From NCBI RefSeq assembly GCF_963678975.1, contig NC_089276.1, positions 31,636,368 through 31,700,367 of the forward strand: a stretch of 64,000 nucleotides of DNA. The letters are read 5' to 3'. Below are positions 56,089 through 64,000 of the stretch, one piece after another; position 1 is the first letter of the stretch; every line of letters starts with the position of its first letter. The translations under genes were made by a program, and so were the position numbers. The notes below the pieces were generated by a model. That model had not been told where the DNA came from, ran no database searches, and saw nothing but the letters and a program-made list of their open reading frames with translations. The DNA comes from Dysidea avara (taxonomy: Eukaryota > Porifera > Demospongiae > Dictyoceratida > Dysideidae).

Positions 56089-56616
56089 TAATGCAAGTGA
56101 TGTACAGTGAGTTCAGTGTCATAAGGTCTTTGAGTGCAATACTTGGCACTGTGTCACCATCTTCACTCCACGTTTTTTATCTACGCTTTAAATTCCAGAC
56201 TTTTTCAAATTACAAAGTATCTGATTGGCTGTTTTTCACGTGATATCACCAGCGAAAGAAACTGACAAAAAAGTGGTAAAGTGCATGTTTTGGTTGTACT
56301 TTTCATTGCCATATTAGTACTGTGCATTTTGCACGTATAGTTGTTCTATACCATATGCGTATTTTGTACCATACGCGTATGGTACATACCATATGCGTAT
56401 ACGCGTACGGTACAACCATACGCGTATGGTACGGAAAATCGTACCATCTGAGTATAGCTAACCTGGTATGCGTATAATATCAAGCAGAAGGTTTTTGCAC
56501 TGCCGTACCTATTGACTACTCCTGATGGCACTCTGCTGTTCGGGGAAGAGGGAGGGGGGAGGAGCTAGTCTTTCTGTTCAGTGAAGATCGAGATACTCTA
56601 ATAGAGCAATCATATA

Positions 56617-56870
56617 TTTTATTATTATTATATGATTGCAAGACCTCACACAGCGAGTATAAATGCAATATTCAAATCAAAATATATAGCTACAGCTAAC
56701 TAATTACAATTTTACAGTTCATTTATAAGAAGGTTGTTAAACACGGTGATAGATGAAGCTTCAAAAGTCTCTGGTTGCAAGTTGTTCCATATAGCAGTGG
56801 AAGGAAAGAAGCTGAATTTATATGTGTCAATTCTAGTGAATGGCAGGGTAAGTTGATCTGATTACTGCAA
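56617..56870 (-). mobile_element. LINE 3' end
   Basis: On the - strand the end of a LINE protein (INTYKFSFFPSTAIWNNL-like, W-N-x-L motif) near 56840-56720, a short 3' UTR and a (TAA)n tail at about 56617-56632. Confidence 0.55.
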
Positions 56871-57579
56871 TTAAGATACAATTTACTTTACCGCATAATG
56901 CAAACCTATTTAAAATAAAGCATTCCTTAAAATAAAAGAATAACATGATATCCCTGCATGACTATATATAAGTGATGAAACTGACATGACATCTTGATTT
57001 AGGACAATATATGATAAAACCAATCATGAATTCATCACAGTGTTGACAGATCCAGTCTTGAATTGTGTTAAGTCCTGCTGATCTGGTAGGATCTGATGAA
57101 ATTCTACATTGTCAAAACTAATAAAGGTCAATCATCTGGGTTGGAAGCTTTACGAAAAACATGATAACACCTAGCTGCATACAGTATAAGTCTGAAAAGT
57201 ATAATCAAAGGAAGGGGATTAAATATAATATGTCTTGATTTATACGTAGTCATTGGTGTATATCTATAGCTATAACAATGTATCTCGTTGTCTGTTTAAC
57301 ATTTCATTTCATCAAAGCATCTGACAGTTCCACAAAATACATGCAATAGAGCCATCACCCATATAATTATGATGGTTTATGTATAAGCACCTGTGGATTA
57401 TTTTCTTGATGTCTTCTGACTTTTGTACATATTGATTTATTGCCTCGTCCTGCTGTCTACTGCCTTATTTGTCATGGATTTCCATCTTGCATTTTTATAA
57501 TAAATGACTTCATTTATCCACAGTGTAATTGATTTGAAAGTACACAAGCTGGCATACTGTATATGTTGTTGAGTTAAAA

Positions 57580-57843
57580 TGACCAGGTTTGTGAAAAGGT
57601 ACCTTTTCCACACATTTTACATACCAGCAAACAAAATGGCGTAACACTTGACTCCTTACACTGATAAACTTGCTCTTAGTATCAAAATGCAGATAGATAC
57701 TAGTAGCTACTGTACACTCATGGATAATTGCATACAGGCAATTATAAGGTATATGTTCAAAAACTTACGAAACCCCGAAGTTCAAAATATACATGGGTCA
57801 AATTTTGTCGGTGAAAAAGGTACTTTTTTGCAAATCCGGTCAC
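57580..57843. mobile_element. possible MITE
   Basis: TGACCAGGTTTGTGAAAAGG (57580) and the inverse of TGACCGGATTTGCAAAAAAG (to 57843) form an imperfect 24-bp inverted pair. The end resembles GTGACTGGATTTTGG of the 651-bp foldback unit at 51192. Confidence 0.5.
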
Positions 57844-60186
57844 AAATTATCTAGCTGTTGCATAGCAACTGCACACACTGTATGGTAAATTTTAATTTTT
57901 GTTTCTTCTTCCACACAGTACATTGTGGCTGCAATTGCTACACATATATTACTTCTTATTGGATTCATGATCCATTGTTGATACAATGAAAATTCAAAAA
58001 CTAGGCCATTATTACAAATGCTACTCCTCCTTCATATCTATAATAGAGTTAATGATGTAATGTAATGATGTGACATGATGTAATATAATCTAATTTATGC
58101 ATACCTGTAACATTAATATTGTGTACTGTAGTTGTAAGGGTTAGTTGTTATTGTGTACTTTCAGTTATTGATTAATAATATTATATACAGTAGTCTGTTT
58201 TGCCTATAAATGGTCTGCCTACAGTTCCCTACAATTAGAACAATACCCACACATAATATTTATGTGTTTACAAATACTCCTGAAGATAGTCAAAGATTAG
58301 TACAATAATTAAAAGCTATATAGAGCGACATTACCCAAAACTCTGCTAGGGGTTTCTCTATACTTGTATATATGAACTTTGTAAAAATGTGTTTGGGTTT
58401 AAAGGTGCCCAATTATCCCTTCAACATAAAACAAGAACAGTATGTTCCTTGTCTTACTCAGAAACTGAAATTTGAAGTTTGATCATCTAAAGCATTCTTT
58501 AGGACAAAAGACATTGATTTCTTTTAGGCTGTAGAATTGTGCCAGCATATTGATTTTCACAATTTTTCAATGAATATAACTGGAATGCATAGTGATATAA
58601 ACGCTAAGCCAGTAGAGGTAGCATTGTAGCTAAATATAAACATAAAATTTTGATATAATTATCCATATATTACATTCTGATTGGTTACAACATAGCAACC
58701 ATATTAAATAATTTGCATCCATTGGCAAATGGAGCCAATTTTTTCAGGCATATATATATTATTTCATTAAATATTTTATTCTATTGTTGCTACATATAAT
58801 CTATTGTTTACCTTTAATTTGTTAGTATACTATAGCTTCCACTTAAAAATGGATATTTATGCCTGGTGGCACTAAAGGTGTGTCACAGTTGTGCAGACAA
58901 TTTTAATCAGATGAGCTTGAGAAGTACAATGTATAATGATTGCTCAAACAGAGGAAGACCTGGAGAATACTGATACAATAACATTGAGGGAGGTAGCAAA
59001 GAGATATAACTATAGAGAAAGTAATGTTTTCAGTTTGCTAATTAATGTAAATCTGCATGGCTGTAGCTTATAGCAATATTAGACATGCTATACTCTAAGA
59101 CTGATGCGCATAGTAATTAATTGTGCAATAAATTTTTAAAAACTGTAGTTCGCTGAATCTTTGCTATTGAATGAGGCATGTGCATTGCCTGCTGAGATGA
59201 AGTAGGAAAACATAACATGGCAGAGATTTTATGGTGAGTTTATGAGTTCTAATGTATAGTTCAGTAATGAATGTATATTAAGTAGCATTGTTTTATTATT
59301 GTTAAGTGCGTTGTATAGCTACTCGCTACTTACTGTATGGGAAGACAATGTGTTTAGCTACTCTTATCTGAATGTACTCTTTAAAGTTAACAACATCCAC
59401 ATTAATTTGTGCTGTAGGTCCAGTGTGATGAATATACTATTTACAGTATGTATAAACAAGAAAAGTACGTAAACAAGAAATTGGATCCTCAAAAGAAGAA
59501 TGCACATAGTATATAAAAATGCAAATACAGTGAGGAGCCATGTTGCACAACTGATGACATTCACGAAGTTCATTTTCCAGTCAGTTATTAGCTTTGCACA
59601 AGCAGTATAATTATGTATAATTCAGTTAGAACTTACTAGCTACCATGCATGTTGTAATTGCTCTCCTTGCTTATTTACCCAATTCTGTTGTAAATTCTCA
59701 GTTATCCACACTTATAATTGAGTATATTATAAGACCATCTGCATGCTTCTGATAGCTACTGTATAAAGTAGCATACATGCACTGTACCATTTATGTAAAG
59801 TTCTGCAGACAAAGTGACATAAGATTTAGGTACATTAGTATAGGACTATAGTGGGTATTGCATGGGCACGGCAAGGATAAAATGCATATGTGCATGTGCT
59901 GATGAATAAATTTATAGTTACAGCTCAGTAGTAAGCAGATTATTGTGTTGAGTTCTAAGTTTGCTCAGCTAGAACTGAATGCTTGTAAAGACAGCCCATT
60001 GTAGCTAGGTGATGGCAAGGCTAGAGAAAAGGCATAATACGCATATGGTACGTACCATACGCGTATGTCTATACCGTACGCGTATGGTACGGAAAATCGT
60101 ACCGTACGCGTATGGTACGTACCATACGCGTATGGTACATACCATACGCGTACGGTACAAAATACGCATATGGTATAGAACATAGT

Positions 60187-62245
60187 CACACTGATGTGTC
60201 CGAGCATAGATTAATAATCCGGCTATGATCCGAGGTACGCGTATTTGTAATTGTGTGTTTTGCGGAACATCTCAGGTACAGATCGTTTTTCTCTATGATT
60301 ATTAAAGCAGACTAGATCATATCAAAACATGCTATTGGGATTTGTAAAGTCAGAATGGCAAAAATGGCAAAATCAAATTTACAGCCAGTAATCATTTTAT
60401 CAGCAATATTGTACATTACCAGTGTCCTTTGTTTGTTTTCTACCCTTAGATCATGAAATAGACTGAGTAAACACTGATTTTTTTCAAAGGTTTCAGGATG
60501 GATGGATCACTTTTTCAGTTTCTCCAATACAAACTCCATACATTTTACATCATTTTGTATATTCAATAATTGCAAGCACTAGACACGATCAAATACCATA
60601 AAACTTAATATCATTCAACTCCTTATGAATTGCTCTATCCGATTCCGGCTGAACAAAATTCGTAATCGCTATGGTAACGGCGTGATTCCGCTAATTAATT
60701 AGAACGCGAAATTCGTGATTTGCTCTCCAATGGATTTTGTACTGCGTAAGTTGCTATTTACCATCGTTTGTTGTAAATTTGCAAGCTGTAAACACTTTAG
60801 CTTCGAATAAATTTTGTTACCATCGGATAGAGGAGTGTTATGCGTGTATAATGGCGGCCGAACAATTTTGATACCGCCTTCAGAACCAGAGTTATGGTGA
60901 ATAATGTAACTTAAAACTAACTTACCTCCATAGGCTGCTGTACATTGATTTTACGCATAATAATATTTTACGGAAAATTGTAATGTATGGGTTAATTTTA
61001 CATGAGTTTTGATATGTTCAATAATCATCCACTCTACTGTTTGATTTTGCTGTTGGAATTAAATTATTTGGGCCTTCTCGTAGCGAGTTTCATAGCCCGT
61101 AAAAGCCCCTGAATGCGATACGTGACGGCGTTCAATAGCCCCGGCGTTATTAAACCGACTTTTGGTTCAGTAACCACTGCAATAAAAGAAACATCACGTT
61201 GATCTCATGGTCGAACGTTCAGGCGTTGGTGGCTTAAAAGTTAAAACTAACCATATTACGTATGGGGGAAAACCTAATAAAATAACCTATACGTAATCAT
61301 ACATTTCCAAATTTAGATGTTCTTTGCTAGCACTGTGGTTTCAGAAGTAAACCTAAACCTTGGTATTGTATTATTGGCCAAATCCCTCTTCCTCCATTAT
61401 GAGACTCTTATCATTCCATTTGGGAGTCTGCCATCCTCCGTGGCAACTGCTTTATCATAATATCAAAGATTAAATCTCTGTGTTGTCTCATAGGGGCATT
61501 TTTCACAAGAAAGGGTTAATCAAATAAGTAGAGGTGACTTATTTCTTTTTGGGACACAATAGCTCTTCTGGTCCATCTTGGAAAGATATAGTATATATTT
61601 ATATGATTTTTCTGCCACTATTATGTGGAGCTGTAATGACATCGTCTGTATCACTGAACTGAGAAATGGAATGACCACTAATAATCCCTTAATTAAATTC
61701 TGTATGGGAGAGTGGCCATGGATTGTTAAGTGTCCTATTTAATAAGGGGTCTACATATCAGAGTGATGATTTTCTGTCAGTATATGGTGACTTTTATAGA
61801 TTGCAGACAAGTGTCCTGGATGTTATATGGTTCAATATAGTAGCTATAAGCACAGAAAGATGAAATTTATCACCTAGCTGAAATGATGTAAAAAGTGAGC
61901 AATCAAATAAACTGATACCAAGTGATACGTACATTAAAAATGTTAGCTATGGCGAGAAACTGCATGCCGTGCATCCTATAAACAATTATGATTAAGCTAT
62001 AGCTACATGTAGCCATAAAACCAATTTTGTTATAGCAACAGTAGCTACTTATGTACCTGATGCATATAAAATAAGCAATAAGTTTGTAATGATGTAATGA
62101 ACTACAATCAAACCAACACTAGAGTGCATGTAACTAGATGACTACTACAACAATAATACATACATGATTGCAGAGGAATGCAACAAAATATAGCTTGTGT
62201 ACAGTACGTATGTATGTATCAATCGCTTAAAAATTCCCTCTAAAT
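60187..62245. other. no gene recognised
   Basis: Moderate GC at 60640-61260 with CpG-containing patches, no ORF above 60 codons with a domain. May contain the 5' UTR or promoter of the gene at 62654; no exon can be supported. Confidence 0.4.
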
Positions 62246-62246
62246 A

Positions 62247-62292
62247 AAGCACATTCTATCTGCAGTCTGAACTGCAGGTAGAATGTGCTTTA
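62247..62292. repeat. 46-nt hairpin
   Basis: AAAGCACATTCTATCTGCAG and CTGCAGGTAGAATGTGCTTT form a 20-bp stem with one G-T type mismatch and a 6-base loop. It lies 360 bp upstream of the membrane-protein gene. It may be a small foldback insertion or an RNA hairpin; nothing in the sequence decides. Confidence 0.6.
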
Positions 62293-62653
62293 GAATCAGT
62301 ATTACAAACTGAACCTGTATACATAGCCACTTACAATCTGTTGTGGTCGACCCTGAAATATACTACAGCTATACTTACAAGCTATAGACAAAAGGTTTCA
62401 GTTGCAATGTTGAATGCACTATGTTTCATAATATATTTGTACACATATAGCATTAAGAAAAGAAAAAATAAACAACAGCATAGTGCAGGTGAAAGAAACT
62501 ATAACTACCATAATATATACCACAACATCCTTTTGGTCAACAATCGTGTCATATGACACACCACAAATGTGCATTGTATGCATTTAATATCTAGATATAA
62601 TACGTGCATATATAATTTGTGTGCAGCATAGTTTTCCTTTCTACTTAATCATT

Positions 62654-64000
62654 ATGATGGTCTACAAGTGGTATCAGTGGATTTTGTTGGTATCAGCATT
62701 GCAGAATATTTTTACTGCTCAAGTTTTGGCTGAATCTGATGAAGCAGGTGCTCATGAATGCAGTGAAATGGAGGAGTGTATCATGCACTACACAGAGCTG
62801 GAGGCATACATTTTAAGTAACAAAACCATACTTAGTAATCTCTCAGAAGCATTTTTTAGGACTGATAAACCAGTTATAACTAAGTTTCTAAGAATTATGT
62901 ACCACTTACAAATTTCTGATCAACACAATCATTCAGAGTATCTAGATGACATTGGCACTGGCAATAACTGTACTGATCATCAAATAGTTTACATTTGGAG
63001 TAAAGCACCACTTTATCTTCTTGGACCAAAACAACTCTTCCTTTTAACTTTACTTGCTGTAGACGTATCTGAAATCAGTGTTACTATTAAATTACCATGT
63101 CTCTGTAGAGATGCTTCTTACAGTTTGCTGTCTCGGCTAACATATATGGTAAGCAAAAATTTGTTGTTACATGTATACACTGTACATGCCTTATCTTTAA
63201 GATCAAGGAGTACTCTGTAACAGATGGAGTTAGAAATAAACAATTTGTGGATTTCATTAATTCAAATTTCTTCCGTGTTAAAGGTCATGATGATGAGAAT
63301 TACAACATAATTCTGACCATATTTTTAATCTTAGTGCCTTATCCAATAACATCAGCAATGTTGTTAATTGCATTGACAGATCATTACATCCATCCAATAA
63401 TATACCATATTATAGTCTGTTATGCAACTCAAGGAAAATCGAGAACCTTACCTTCACCATATTCTCTACTAAATTCTATAAAAATTACTGATGGTAATAG
63501 GGAAATGGCTGATGGTGGTACAATTGATGAAAGTGATGCAGAAAACCAGCAGATTAAACATCTGAATTTGCGATCATTGCTTTTTACCAATTGGACGATA
63601 ACCATAGCATTGTTTATCATCCATGTTATATCTAATGTAAAATATATCCGATATGGCAATGAAGTTTTGCACGACCAGCCTGTTGGTAATTTAAACATTA
63701 GTCATCAAGCCATACCAATAATCCATACAGTTATTTCATTGCTCACAATGATTATTTCTCTGCTTTTTGTAATAGTGAGATATGCCTATTCGTATAGAAA
63801 AGAGTATAAAATGTATCATCAAAGAAAAGGGTATAGACAGATAAATAAAACAGAAGTACAATGTTCGCCACCATCCAAGCTCAATAAAACAGTGGCAGTG
63901 TCAGTAGCTTTTAACATTATCTATTTGGGAAGCTATTTTTCTCCTTTCATGGCATTGGCTTTTATCCATGATCCATTACGGACCTGTTTTCTTTACCTTC
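62654..64000 (+). CDS. multi-pass membrane protein, 3' end outside the window
   Basis: Two exons joined by a 53-bp GT-AG intron (63149-63201, phase 0). The second stays open for 266 codons to the window edge. I start at the first ATG of an ATGATG pair; an AG at 62618-62619 could be the splice acceptor of a 5' UTR exon. Residues 1-26 look like a signal peptide (MMVYKWYQWILLVSALQNIF). An ectodomain follows with N-glycosylation sites (NKT, NLS, NHS, NCT) and several Cys. Hydrophobic segments follow: IILTIFLILVPYPITSAMLL; TITIALFIIHVI; IIHTVISLLTMIISLLFVIV; VAVSVAFNIIYLGSYFSPFM. A Lys/Arg/Tyr-rich loop (YSYRKEYKMYHQRKGYRQIN) lies between the third and fourth. I do not recognise the family; a receptor or channel-like protein is possible. 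Confidence 0.75.

Larger units (their letters stand above)
56342..60182. mobile_element. 3.8-kb element with palindromic tandem TIRs (element 3)
   Basis: Inverted ends TGTTCTATACCATATGCGTA and complement, flanked by TAGT at 56338-56341 and 60183-60186. Each terminal repeat (about 140 bp) consists of tandem palindromes of the type GTACCATACGCGTATGGTAC. The interior is AT-rich, with a LINE C-terminal relic (- strand, 56617-56870), a MITE at 57580-57843 and no recognisable transposase. An exon-like stretch TEEDLENTDTITLREVAKRY lies at about 58950-59010. The layout mirrors elements 1 and 2 but the ends differ. Confidence 0.65.

Overview
The window looks like an AT-rich, repeat-loaded piece of an early-branching animal genome, most likely a sponge. 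That is an inference from a SEFIR-plus-Death-domain gene family, an intronless secreted fibrinogen-domain gene, very short introns (53-56 bp), LINEs with (TAA)n-type tails, and dense foldback elements. I saw no tRNA, rRNA or CRISPR array and nothing bacterial. One 200-base assembly gap lies at 37630-37829.

Host genes are few. A SEFIR-Death adaptor-like gene occurs three times on the + strand: a broken copy at 1816-3543 and open copies at 15808-16893 and 39942-41027, plus a decayed first-exon scrap near 36012. Each full copy is followed by the same downstream module (short head plus 30/31-bp minisatellite), so gene and module were duplicated together. A ficolin-like gene lies at 27750-28529 (- strand). 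A multi-pass membrane protein gene starts at 62654 and runs off the right edge. The unit around 37310-38238 encodes a HECT ubiquitin ligase domain but sits inside a transposon.

Most of the rest is transposons, many with exact target-site duplications (TSDs): Harbinger-type (TTA/TAA), hAT-type (8 bp), hAT-like with 5- or 6-bp TSDs, a 9-bp Mutator-like foldback, and several LINEs. The most striking pair is 36457-39096 and 46468-50576. They share TATGG ends, 6-bp TSDs and long terminal inverted repeats built of palindromic tandem units. Both carry HECT-domain coding sequence, and the second also has the C-terminal end of a DDE integrase-type protein. They may belong to the IS3EU superfamily. A third element with the same layout but other ends is at 56342-60182.

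The stretch 46012-54725 is a Russian doll: a 1.1-kb element (complete copy at 10389-11491) holds the HECT element and a hAT element, which itself holds a 1150-bp tandem array of a smaller element with 169-bp repeats. A palindromic 27-bp sequence with core CTCTAATAGAGCAGTCA recurs eleven times in unrelated settings. Two 31- and 44-bp micro-insertions have matching ends and perfect 7-bp TSDs.
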